Source of the DNA: Elephas maximus indicus
Lineage: Eukaryota > Chordata > Mammalia > Proboscidea > Elephantidae
Length of the DNA: 64,000 bases
Direction of reading: 5' to 3'
Assembly: GCF_024166365.1 (NCBI RefSeq)
Contig: NC_064831.1
Location: forward strand, 54,251,768 to 54,315,767
Made by a program: the position numbers and the translations under genes. The notes beneath the pieces are model-generated. The model was given only the letters and a program-made list of their open reading frames with translations, searched no databases and was not told the DNA's origin. This document shows, piece by piece, positions 31,409 to 42,289 of the stretch (within the stretch, counting starts at the first letter, position 1; every line of letters starts with the position of its first letter).

Positions 31409-32110
31409 TTTTTCCCCCTAAATTTTATTTTGTTGTTGTCGTTGACAATATACACAGCAAAACATACACCAATTCAACAGCTCCTGCATGAACAACTTAG
31501 TGACACTGATTACATTCTTCCGGTTGCGCAACAATCCTCGCCTTCATTTTTTGAGTTGTTCCTCATTACATCAACTCACTGCCCCCTAAAGTTCCTATCT
31601 AATCTTTTGAATTGCTGTTGTCAATTTGATCCCACATAGATACCTCTTAAAAGAGCATAATGTTCAAGGCAGGCTTTTTTTTTTTTTTTTTTTTAACTAG
31701 TTAAGCTATTGTTTGGTTTTAAGATGACTTTAGGGGATATTTTTGGTTTAAGGTCTAAAGATTATCTTGGGGTAATAGTTTCTTGGGTTCATCCACTCTC
31801 CATGGTTCCGGAAAGTCTGGAGTCCATGGGAATTTAAAATTCCGTTCTGCATTTTCCCTCTTTTGATCAGGATTCTTCTGTGAAATCTTTGAAAACGTTC
31901 AGTAATGAATGGTAGCTGGGCACCATTCAGTTCTTCTGGTCTCATGGCAAAGGAAACAGCTGTTCATGGAGGCAATTAACTACACATTCCATATTCTCTA
32001 CTTATTCCTGACTCTCCTTCCTCTGTTGCTCCAGACGAATAGAGACCAATTGTTGTGCCCTGGATGACCTCTTGCAGGCTTTTAATACCCCACATACTCC
32101 ACGAAGAACC
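31409..32110 (-). mobile_element. L1 3' UTR (same family as 19.9-20.7 kb)
   Basis: Inverted counterpart of the 3' UTR of the L1 at 18673-20745: ATATACACAGCAAAACATAC, CCATTCAGTTCTTCTGGTCT, TGTTGCTCCAGACGAATAGAG. It contains a second T-rich tract at about 31,675-31,695. Confidence 0.85.
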
Positions 32111-32114
32111 TTGT

Positions 32115-32307
32115 CGCTGTTGTTAGGTGTGGTTGAGTTGATTCTGACTCACAGTGACCCCATGTGACAGACCAGAGCTGCCTCTTAGGTTTTCTTGGCT
32201 GTAATCTTTACGGGAGCAGATTGCCAGGTCTTTCTCCCATGGAGCCACTGGTTGGGTCCAAGCTGGCAACCTTTCACTTAGCAGTTGAGTACTTAACAGT
32301 TTCCCTT
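32115..32307 (-). repeat. AfroSINE
   Basis: GCTGTTGTTAGGTGTGGTTG through GTAATCTTTACGGGAGCAGATT; degenerate 5' (right) end. Confidence 0.88.
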
Positions 32308-32370
32308 AGGTGATTCAAATCTACACAAATTCGAGGCCCAATGCATATTTCTTTCTACAGAGAATTATAT

Positions 32371-32475
32371 AATCCACCAGCTGCTCCTTGGAAATCCCAC
32401 AGGGCAAGTCTACTGTGTCCTATAGGGTCACTACAAAAGTCAGAATCAACTGAAATGCAGCGGGTTTGGTTTTTC
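32371..32475 (+). repeat. AfroSINE, 5'-truncated
   Basis: Begins at AATCCACCAGCTGCTCCTTGG, lacking the tRNA-like head, and ends GCGGGTTTGGTTTTTC. Confidence 0.9.
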
Positions 32476-32838
32476 AGGATATATATGTATAGGCACATAC
32501 ACACACACAGTCATAAAGTAAATGTCATTGATTGGTTCCTAATTTTTAGAATAAATGCATAAGCAAAAAATGGACTTGTTTATAGGTAAAGATCAAAATG
32601 TTATGTTATAAATCTTGACAGTGTAACTAACAAATTTTGGAAGTGGAAAAGGGAGAAGTGGAAGAAAGGGAATGTGCTCTAGTTTATATTATTTTAAAGT
32701 ATAATGGCAGGACCCTAAGAGACATGCCTGATACCATGGCTGGGCAGGGAGAGTACAAGGTGAACCTAGAACATCTCATACCAGAAAGTAAAGAAGTGCT
32801 CGAAAATGGATGAGAATACATCGAGAGGGCAAGGAAGG
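32476..32838. other. Intergenic, no feature recognised
   Basis: AT-rich sequence with a short (CA)n near 32,498; no gene. Confidence 0.5.
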
Positions 32839-34905
32839 GTGGGGCCAAGATGGTGGAATAGCCCGATGCTTCCAGCAATCCCTCTTACAACAAAGACCTG
32901 AAAAAACAAGTGAAACAATTACATTTATGACAAACTGGGAGCCCTGAACATCATAGGCAAAGTTAGAAAACAGGATGAGTGGCAGGGGAAGGGAGAGATG
33001 GTTCAGAAGAGGAGAAGAGCTGCCGGACCCGAATTGCCAGGAGCCCTCAGGCACCATTCCCGGGAGTGGCTGCGGCCATAGCGTTCAGTCACGGTTTCCT
33101 CAGGGAGAAGCAGCCAGCCCCACAGCCTACTCACACCTCCAGAACCAGAGAAAAACGGCGCTCTCGGCAAAAGCTAAGGCCTTGCGTACATTTTACCACA
33201 CCCCCTGCCCCCAAGCCAGATTCAGTGCCTGCTGATTTCCCTGGGCTTGAGATAGGCCCTGTTGAGCACCTAGAGCCATCCTCCGGGCCTTGGAGAAGGA
33301 ATAAATTTGCAGTTGTGGGAAAAGATAATTTGCCAGCTCCACTAACTGGGGGAGCTCAGGACAGACGCGGCTCCTGTCCAGGCATAAATGGTCCATGGAC
33401 TTTGAGTACCTTTCCCCGCGGCATGGACCTGTGTGGCCCTTGTAGGCAGACTACAACTGTTTCAGCCGTGCAGTAGAGAGGTGGGTGTTTGATGTTTGAC
33501 ACTGCTTTGCCTATTAAACAGGGTCCTCACCTACCCACATCAGGGGCCTAAGGACTGGTGGCTCCACTCAGGTCACCCGGCCACCCACGACAGGGGTCCA
33601 AGGATAACTGGTACCTCCTAGTCCTTACAACCAAAAGCATTGGGTGCCCATTGCCCATCTGCAGAACTCACCCACCTGTACGCTCTAGGGAAGAGGGACA
33701 TGCTTTCCTCAGAGTCACTTGGGGGATGATTCTCAGTCCCCTGCCTTGTTCAGAGTGTGACCCCCTGTTGCAATCAGATACTGGTACCTACACCAATCAC
33801 CCCTGCCCCTATAAGACTGGAGGACAGAGCCTGTACCACACACTTGATGAGCAGCTACCTGGACACCTGAGCTGGATTCATACAAGAAAAGTGAATGGAC
33901 TCCTAGACTGATATACCTGATAACAGATCTAACCATGTGGTGACAGGTCGTCAGAGCTTCAAAGGTGAAAATAATCATGCTAGCTCACTCAAGCAATCCA
34001 TTTGGGAAACGAAGCAAGAAGCTATGATACAGTAAACAAACATAAAATAAACTAATACAATAACTTATAGATGGCTCAGAGACAACAGTCAATATCAAGT
34101 CACATAAAGAAACAGACCATGATCGGCTCAACAAGCCCTCGAAACAAAGAATCAAGGGATCTTCTAGATGAAAATGCTTTCCTGGAATTATCAGATGCAG
34201 AATACAAAAGATTAATATACAGAACCCTTTGAGACATCATGAAGGAAATCAGGCAATACGCAGAACAAGCCAAGGAACACACAGATAAAATAGTTGAAGA
34301 AATTAAAAAGGTTATTCAAGAACATAATGAAAAATTTAATAAGCTGCAAGACTCCATAGAGAGACAGCAATCAGAAATTCAGAAGATTAACAATAAAATT
34401 AGAGAAGTAGACAACTCAATAGAAAGTCAGAGGAGCAGAATTAAGCAAGTGGAAGGCAGAATTTCTGAACTTGAAGATAAATCACTTGGCACCAATATAT
34501 TTGAAGAAAAATCAGATAAAAGAATTTAAAAAAACGAAGAAACCTTAAGAATCATGTGGGACTCTATCAAGAGAAATAACCTATGAGTGATTGGAGTACC
34601 AGAACAGGGAGGGATAACAGAAAATACAGAGAGAATTGTTGAAGATTTGTTGGCAGAAAACTTCCCTGATATAGTGAAAGATAAGAACATATCTATCCAA
34701 GATGCTCATTGAACTCCACATAAGGCAGATTTTAAAAGAAAGTCACCAAGACATATTATAATCAAACTTGCCAAACCCAAAGATAAAGAGTGGATTTTAA
34801 GAGGACAAGGAGACAACTTGAAGGGCCTTGCACTGGCCAGACTTGGAATGAGTTGAGCATCAAAATAATGACAGGAGTGGATTATAACTTTGAATTATAA
34901 GAGAG
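32839..34905 (+). mobile_element. L1 5' UTR and ORF1
   Basis: Opens GTGGGGCCAAGATGGTGGAA, the usual L1 5' start. The GC-rich 5' UTR runs to about 34,060. ORF1 follows near 34,120: E-L-S-D-A-E-Y-K-R-L, then a heptad-rich coiled coil (34,239-34,529) and an RRM-like N-N-L...V-I-G-V-P-E-Q segment. Stops and frameshifts disable it. ORF2 is absent, so the element is truncated on the 3' side. Confidence 0.85.
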
Positions 34906-34921
34906 AGTTCATATGTTCCAA

Positions 34922-35550
34922 CTTTTTTGAATATTTTATTGTGTTTTAGGTGAAATTACATTCCTATTCAACAATTCATATACAAATTGTTCCATGACAT
35001 TGGTTACAATCCTCACAATGTGTCATCATTCTCCCCATTTCCACCCAGTCTGCCCCATTTCTGTCCATCCAGTTTCCCTGCCCCTCAATGCGTTCTTATT
35101 TTTGCTTTTGGGTAAATGTTGACTGTTTGGTCTTGTATAGTTGATTGTTTAAAGGACACATCCCTCACAGGTGTTATTGTTTATTTTATAGGCCAGTCTA
35201 TTACTTGGCTGAAAGGTGACCTCCAGGAATGGCTTCAGTTCCACATTATTTTAGGGCAATAGTCTTGGGGGTTCCTCAAGTCTCTATCAGTCCAGTAAGT
35301 CTGGTCTTTTTTTAAATGAATTTGAATTTTGTTCTACATTTTTTTCCCATTCTAACTGGAACCTTCTCTTGTGTCCCTGGTTAGAACCAGTCAGTGGCAG
35401 TAGCCGTGCACCATCTAGTTCATCTGATCTCAGGCTAGAAGAGGCTGTGGTTCACGAAGGCCATTAGTCCTGTGGACTAATTTCTTCCTTAAGTCTTTGG
35501 TTTCCTTCACTCTCCTTTGCTCCAGGCAGGGAGAGACCAATAGTTGTATC
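34922..35550 (-). mobile_element. L1 3' UTR insertion with 14 bp TSD
   Basis: Target duplication TTCATATGTTCCAA flanks it (about 34,908-34,921 and 35,551-35,564). It holds ATATTTTATTGTGTTTTAGG at its left end and the rest of the young L1 3' UTR. It lies beside the L1 5' block in opposite orientation as a separate event. Confidence 0.85.
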
Positions 35551-35870
35551 TTCATATGTTCCAATTTGATATTTAAAAATTAAAATTCAAAAAGGAGAGA
35601 AGGAAAAAGGAAAGTAAAAGTTTTAAGAAAAACATGAATTAATAAACATAGAAGAAATGACAGAAGTAGAAAAATCACTTTATCACCACATAGTAATAAG
35701 TGATTCAGGCAAGAGTCATCACTGGATACTAAAACCATCAAGTGAAAGGTTGTTGGAGAACAGGATACTCGTGTGGTCTTTAAGTATCACCCCACAGATT
35801 ACTCACTGAGGACAAGGGGCAAAGATACGTTTATAATGGAGGAACCTGGCAGATACCACCTGCCATGGAT

Positions 35871-36363
35871 TGAATTGTATCCCGCCAAAATGTGTCAACT
35901 TGGTTGGGCCATGATTCCCAGTATTATGTGGTTGTCCTCCATTTTGCGATTGTAATTTTGTGCTAAAGAGGATTACGGTGATATTATAACACTCTTAATC
36001 ATATCCCTGATCTAAGGTAAAGGGAGTTTCCCTGGAGTGTGGCCTGCACCAGCCTTTATCTTACAAGAAAGAAAAGGAAAGGGAAGAAAGCAGAGAGTGG
36101 GGACTTTATACCACCAAGATAGCAGTGCCAGGAGCAGAGTATACCCTTTGGACCCAGGGTTCCCGAGAAGAGAAGCTCCTATTCCAGGGGAAAATCAATG
36201 AGAAGGACCTTCCTCCAGAGCTGACAGAGAGCAAGCGTTCTCCTGGAGCTGACGCCCCGAATTTGGACTAGTAGCCTACTAGACTGTGAGAGAATAACCT
36301 TCTCTTTGTTGAAGCCATACACTTGCAGTATTTCTGTTATACCAGCACTAGATAACTAAGACA
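35871..36363 (+). mobile_element. Solo LTR, MaLR-like, with 5 bp TSD
   Basis: Starts TGCCATGGATTGAATTGTAT and ends CACTAGATAACTAAGACA. Target duplication CCACC at 35866-35870 and 36364-36368. Same family as 17113-17604. Confidence 0.9.
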
Positions 36364-36379
36364 CCACCTTAATAAAATG

Positions 36380-36995
36380 ACCAAATGTAGCATCACCAAT
36401 AATGAGACAAGCTGACATCAGGTGCCTCCTGATGTGTTGTGCTGAGAGAGACATGACACCACCCGTGTAGTACTCCTGCAAAAATGGAGAACCTGCATCT
36501 AATCATGAGACAAATCCAGACTGAGGGATGTACTCAAAAAATACCAATGTCATGAAAGAAAAACGTGACCATTCTAGATCAAAGGAGACTGAAGAGACAT
36601 GACAATTCAGTGCAATGCGTGACGAATGATTGGATCCTGGGCTGGAAAAAAAAAAAAAGTTAAAATGGACATTATTGGAAAATTGTAAAAATTTGAATGT
36701 GGACTTATTAAATAATCCTATCAATGCTACATTTTTCTGAATGTGAGAATTATACCGTGGTTATGTAGGAGAGTGTTCTTACTCTGAGGTATTTGGGGGA
36801 GAAATAGCATTATATATACAACTGTCCCTCCAACAGTTCCACAAAAAGAATATGTATGTATGTAGTGAGTGTGAGAGAAATCTAAATGTAGTAAACAGTT
36901 AACAGTTGATAAATCTAGCAGCATTCTTCTTGCAAATTTTCCAGAGAAGTTTTTCAAAATCAAAAATTGGGGGAAAAAACATAAAATATATTCTA
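36380..36995 (+). repeat. Ancient L1-type 3' UTR
   Basis: GATCAAAGGAGACTGAAGAG then ACATGACAATTCAGTGCAATG and the CTTGCAAATTTTCCAGAGAAG stretch resemble old L1M/HAL1-type 3' ends. Confidence 0.55.
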
Positions 36996-36998
36996 GTA

Positions 36999-39533
36999 CA
37001 GGCATACCTCAGAAACCCCGGTGGCGTAGTGGTTAAGTGCTACAACTGCTAACCAAAGGATTGGCAGTTCGAATCCACCAGGCACTCCTTGGAAACCCTA
37101 TGGGGCAGTTCTACTCTGTCCTATGGGGTCACTATGAGTCAGAATTGACTCGACAGCACTGGGTTTGGTTTCTGGGTTTAGGCCTACCTCGCTTTACTGC
37201 ACTTCACTTTATTGCACTTCACAGATACTGCGTTTTCACAAAATTGGAGGTTTGTGACAACCCTGTGTCGAGCAAGTCTATCAGCGCCATTTTTCCAACA
37301 GCATGTGCTCACTTCACGTCTCTATATCACACTTTAGTAATTCTCAGAGTATTTCAAATTTTTCATTATAATTTTATCTGTTATGGTGATCTGTGATCAG
37401 TGACCTTTGATGTTACTGTTGTAATTGTTTTGGGGTGCCACGAACCACGCCCATATAAGATGGCAAACTTAATAAATGTTGTGTGTGTCCTGGGCGCTCC
37501 ACTGACCAGCCGTTCCTCATCTCTTTCCTCTTCTTGGCCCTCCCTGTTCCTGAGACACAACAATATTGAAATTAGGCCAATTAATAACCTACAAGTGTTC
37601 AAGTAAAAGGAAGAGTCTTACTCTCTCACTTTAAATCAAAAGGTAGAAATGGTTAAGCTTAGCAAGGAAGGCATATCAAAAGCCAAGACAGGCTGAAAGC
37701 TAGGCCTCTCGCACCAAACAGTTAGCCAAGTTGTGAAGGCAAAGGAAAAGATCTTGAAGAAAATTAAAGTTCTACTCCAGTGAACACACAAATGATAAAG
37801 CGAAACACACTTATTACTGATATGGAGAAAGTTTTAGTGCTCTGGAGGGAAGACCTAATCAGCCACAACATTCCTTTAAGCCAAAGCCTAATCCAGAGCA
37901 AGGCCCTAACTCTCTTCAATTCTATGAAGGCTGAGAGAGGTGAGGAAGCTGCAGAAGACAAGTTTGAAGCTAGCAGAGGTTAGTTCATGAGGTTTAAGGA
38001 AAGAAGCCTTCTCCATAACATAGATCTGCAAGCTGAAGTGGCAAGTGCTGATGTAGAAGCTGCAGTAAGTTATCCAGAAGATCCAGCTGAGATCATTGAT
38101 GAAGGCGACTGCCCTAAACAGCCAATTTTCAGTGTAGATGAAACAGCCTTATATTGGAAGATGCCGTCTAGGACTTCCCTGGCTGGAGAGAAGTCAATGT
38201 CTGGCTTCAAAGCTCCAAAGGACAGGCTGACTCTCTTGGTAGGGGCTAATGCAGCTGGTGACTTTAAGTTGAAGCCAATGCTCATTTACCATTCCAAAAA
38301 TCCTAGGGCCCTTAAGAGTAATGTTAAATCTACTCGGCCTTGCTCTATAAATGGAACAACAAAGCCTAGATGACAGCACATTTGTTTAAAACATGGTTTA
38401 CTGAGTAGTTTAAGCCCACTGTTGAGACCTACTGCTCAGAAAAAAAATATTCTTTTCAAAATATTAATGCTCATTGACAATGCACCTGATCACCCAAGAG
38501 CTCTGATGGAGATGTACAAGGAGATTAACGTTGTTTCCATGTCTGCTAACACAATATCCATTCTACAGCCCATGGATCAAGGAGTAATTTCGACTTTCAA
38601 GTCTTATTAAGAAATACATTTTGTAAGGCTATAGCTGCCATAGATAGTGATTCCTCTGATGGATCTGGGCAAGTAAATTGAAAACCTCCTGGAAAGGATT
38701 CACCACTCTACATGCCATTAAGAACATTTTTGATTCACGGGAGGTCAAAATATCAACATTAACAGGCGTTTGAAAGAAATTGATTCCAACCTTCATGGGC
38801 TCAAGACTTCAATGGAAGAAGTAATTGTGGTGGAAATAGCAAGAGAACTAGAATTAGAAGTGGAGCCTGAAGATGTGACTGAATTGCTGCAATCTCATGA
38901 TAAAACTTCAACGGATGAAGAGTTGCTTCTTATGGATGGGCAAAGAAAGTGGTTTATTGAGATAAAATCTATTCCTAGTGAAGATGCTGTGAACATTGTT
39001 GAAATGACAACAAAGGATTTAGAATATTACATAAACCTAGTCGATAAGCAGTGGCACGGTTTGAGTGGATTGACTCCAATTTTGAAAGAAGTTCTGTGGG
39101 TAAAATGCTATCAAACTGCATTGCATGCTACAGGGAAATCTTTTGTGAAAGGAAGAGTCAACTGATGCAGCAAATTACATTGTCTGATTTTAAGAAATTG
39201 CCACGGCCATCCCAACCTTCAGCAACTACTACCCCAAGCAGTCAGCAGCCATCAACATCAAGGCAAGACCCTCTACCCAGCAAAAGATTACCATCAGCTG
39301 AAGGCTCAGATGATGGCTAGTACTTTTTAGCAATAAAGTATTTTTTAATTAAGGTATGTACTTTTTTTTTTTAGACATAATGCTATCCCAGACTTAACAG
39401 ATTACAATTTAGTGAAAGCATAACTTTTCTATGCACTGGAAAACCAAAAAATCCATAGGACTCACTTTATTGCAATATCTACTTTATTACAGTGGCCTGG
39501 AAGGGAGCCCACAATATCTCCGAGGCATACCTG
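36999..39533 (+). mobile_element. Tigger1 DNA transposon, near full length
   Basis: Left end CAGGCATACCTC and right end GAGGCATACCTG are inverted repeats. A TA dinucleotide precedes the left end; the right flank reads TG. Inside are broken frames of a pogo-type DDE transposase. They include [19 protein letters not shown] (first Asp, near 38,130), [18 protein letters not shown] (second Asp, near 38,470) and Q-P-M-D-Q-G-V. At least four stops or frameshifts disable it. Removing the AfroSINE leaves about 2.35 kb, close to Tigger1's usual 2.4 kb. Confidence 0.94.
37011..37179 (+). repeat. AfroSINE inside the Tigger1 left inverted repeat, 11 bp TSD
   Basis: Target duplication AGGCATACCTC (37000-37010) against AGGCCTACCTC (37180-37190). 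A complete sense copy. Confidence 0.95.
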
Positions 39534-39985
39534 TGATTAGCAGAAAAACTAAAAGTAAAAATGGTTGAAAGTGGTTGTCTTTGGGGAGGAAGGAGGAACG
39601 CTGGGATAGGAGGAAAAGGAAACTTCTAGTTTGCATTTTATACTTTTTAAACTTTTTTCTTTGGTTATGCTTCTATATTACTTCTGTGACCAAAAAGAAA
39701 ACTAGTTTAACTAATAAAGCAAAATATCTACAACAGAGGCTGCTCTGAGAGTAATAAGCCTCTTCGTTCTAGAAAAAAATTACTAAAGGTCATGTTTAAT
39801 GCCCATTAATGTTCATTAAGCTTTTAGCCCTGTAGTGAGTGCTGAGGTTCTTGGGTTCAGTCCAGCTTCCCCAGCCTCATTTCTGTCCAACAGCAGCACT
39901 TATTAAAGGGCATTGCATTCTTTTGCTAAATCTGGCTAAGAGGAAAAAAATTGCTAAGAACTTTAAACATCACTAATGTGAAGAC
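39534..39985. other. Intergenic, no feature recognised
   Basis: AT-rich; possibly old LINE sequence at 39,540-39,720. No gene. Confidence 0.45.
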
Positions 39986-39986
39986 A

Positions 39987-40182
39987 GGAGCCCTGGTGGA
40001 GCTCAGCAGCTAACTGAAACGTTGGCAGTTCTAACCTACCAGCTGCTCCATGGGAGAAAGATGTGGCAGTCTGCTTCCATGATGATTGCGCCCTTGGAAA
40101 CCCAATGGGATGGTTCTGCTCTGTCCCACAGGGTTGCTGTGTCGGAATTGACTCGATGGCAACGGGTTTGGTTTTTGGTTTT
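39987..40182 (+). repeat. AfroSINE, sense, 12 bp TSD
   Basis: Target duplication AATGTGAAGACA (39975-39986) against AACGTGAAGATA (40183-40194). Confidence 0.93.
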
Positions 40183-40350
40183 AACGTGAAGATACGTTAA
40201 GCTGTGAATATCCTTGAGAAATTGAAGAACCACATCTTGATTTTTATGTCTTATTATGTCCTATTTTTTTTCACCCAGAAGCTCTTGGTCTGTCAACCTA
40301 CTTAGCCCCTGTTTTCAGTCTACAGAATGACTAAGGGACTTAGAAAGTTT

Positions 40351-40556
40351 TGGATTCCCTGAGTGGTACAAATGGCTAACGTGCTTGGTGGCTAATCAAA
40401 AAGTTAGCAGTTCAAGTCTACACTAAGCCACCTCGGAAGAAAAGCCTGACAATCTACTTCCCAAAAATCAGCCACTGAAAACCCGATGGAGCGTAGTTCT
40501 GCTCTGACACACGTGAGGTGACCATGAGTCAGGGTCAACTTGACAGCAGCTGGTTT
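40351..40556 (+). repeat. AfroSINE-related old SINE, 10 bp TSD
   Basis: Target duplication TAGAAAGTTT at 40341-40350 and 40557-40566. Head GGATTCCCTGAGTGGTACAA and a body with CTACTTCCCAAAAATCAGCC, intermediate between AfroSINE and the long SINE at 3.6 kb. Confidence 0.85.
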
Positions 40557-40589
40557 TAGAAAGTTTCAGATTTTATTCTTTTAAATCAC

Positions 40590-40800
40590 TTTAATCAGTG
40601 AGGGAGACATGACTTGCCCAAATCACAGAGCTGGTTATTGGCAAATGCTCACCTAGAAACCAGGCCTCTTCCTATATATCCTAACCCCATAGTCTCGGTC
40701 CTGATTCTTCCATGGCTGTGTGAGTGTGAGCAATTCACTCAGCATCTCCTTGCCTCATTTTCTTACCTGCAAAATGAAGTAGTAGGATTAAATTAACACA
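40590..40800 (+). repeat. MIR-like fragments
   Basis: GAGCAATTCACTCAGCATCT then TTTTCTTACCTGCAAAATGA; diverged. Confidence 0.6.
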
Positions 40801-41325
40801 AAATCAGCCCCCAAATTCCCTAATGGTAGCCATGTGTTTCGGTTGGAAAAACAAAGTCCAGCAAGGCTCTGCAACTTGGTAAGTGTCACCTTGCAAGGCA
40901 ACCTTGAGTTTCGCTCACATACTCATTTTATATTCTGACTCATCTGAACAGTTCTCACCTGAACGTAGCCAAGGAACACTGGTATGAAAGGCTCAGGAGC
41001 CTGGCAACAGGGAAACTCAGCTGATATGACCCAGTTTAGCTTTATTAGCTTAATCAGAACAACAACAACAATCTTAAGAACCATAACATTCCTTAAAAAA
41101 AAAAAAAAGGAACAATTAATTAAACTAATAAGCTTTGGGAAAGGGTTATAATCATTTTTAATTCTGCACGAATCAGCAGATTAACAACCTCAGGCCAAGC
41201 TCAATATTAATCACTCCTGTGATTGTTAACGATGCCAATGAGCCCTTGAAATCCCCAGAAAGCCAAAATCCACTGTGGCTTCTAGTAGGTAGACTTCTAA
41301 AACCTGGAGGAGCCTTTGAGATCAT
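40801..41325. other. Intergenic, no feature recognised
   Basis: Unique sequence with an A15 run near 41,095-41,109. Confidence 0.5.
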
Positions 41326-41329
41326 CTAA

Positions 41330-41445
41330 CACCTTTCTAGAAGAAAGAGTGAGGACCAGAGAGGGGAAGTGACTCACCCACAAATTCACACTCATCTGGG
41401 GCAGAGCCAGGGTTAAAGGTCAGGCTCCTAACCCCTAGCCCAGTG
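41330..41445 (-). repeat. MIR
   Basis: GAGGACCAGAGAGGGGAAGT then GGCAGAGCCAGGGTTAAAGG. Confidence 0.75.
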
Positions 41446-41804
41446 TACAGTCCTCCTATGAAATGCCAATAGCTGAAGCCTTGGGTAGAGCCACATCCAC
41501 TCACTATGAGCAAGGTAAGCCTGAAATAATCTCAACAAGAAATTTTGGAGAGCCTGATATATACAGGAGGCATCTCTGTATGTTGGTTATTCCAAAGAAC
41601 CAAGGATGTCAGTGGCATACCACAGCACCAGACCCCAGGAGTCTGGATAATCGAAGGAGATGTCCCCAAGAGGATAAATACATTTTATTTCTCTCCCACA
41701 CTTTAAAGATATTTTTTAAGTGGTTTTACAAAACATACATATACCGTAAGAATTTATTTCCTTTCTTGTTTTAAATAACATTAACTAGGGGCTTTCCAGT
41801 TTTT
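41446..41804. other. Intergenic, no feature recognised
   Basis: Unique sequence; a 103-codon ORF at 41,463-41,774 has no recognisable domain. Confidence 0.5.
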
Positions 41805-41968
41805 GAAGCCTTAATGGTGCAGTGGTTAAGAGCTACAGCTGCTAACCAAAAGATCAGCAGTTCAAATCCACCAGCTGCTCCTTGGAAGCCCTATGGGGCA
41901 GTTCTACTCTGTCTTATAGGGTCGCCATGAGTCGGAATTGACTCGATGACAACGGCTTTGATTTTTGA
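41805..41968 (+). repeat. AfroSINE, sense
   Basis: TGAAGCCTTAATGGTGCAGT to CGATGACAACGGCTTTGATTTTT; low divergence in the body. Confidence 0.94.
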
Positions 41969-42009
41969 GTTCTAATTATTAGAGGGAAACATATTCATTG
42001 CCAAAAAAA

Positions 42010-42280
42010 AATTAAAGCAGAGATAACTACTCTTAAAATTTTGATACATTTCCTTCTAGATATTTTTATATGTAAATACATTAATTGTGGTCACTTGGCA
42101 TATTGTTTTATAATTTGCTTTTCTTTCAACAGCTACATCATGAGAATTCTTCCATATAATTAGAGAGCCTTTGAAAACACTAAGAATTCTATTAAATGAA
42201 CATAGTATAAACTAACTCTTTACCTATTATTGGCCATTGAGGTGTACATTTTTTACTATAAAATATAACACTGTACTCCT
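42010..42280 (-). repeat. Old L1 fragment
   Basis: TTGTTTTATAATTTGCTTTTC then CATGAGAATTCTTCCATATAA, antisense L1M-type sequence. Confidence 0.65.
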
Positions 42281-42289
42281 CCAGTTCAT

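Noticed and set aside
34239-34529. Coiled-coil protein-coding gene
   Set aside because: The 96-codon coiled coil is part of L1 ORF1, flanked by the L1 5' UTR and followed by disabling stops.
34906-35564. Twin-priming inversion of the neighbouring L1
   Set aside because: In twin priming the inverted piece lies on the other side of the 3' segment. The 14 bp duplication around the 3' piece shows an independent insertion.
37987-39320. Possible domesticated transposase gene
   Set aside because: The Tigger1 frames are interrupted by several stops and frameshifts and no exon structure bypasses them. It is a dead DNA transposon.
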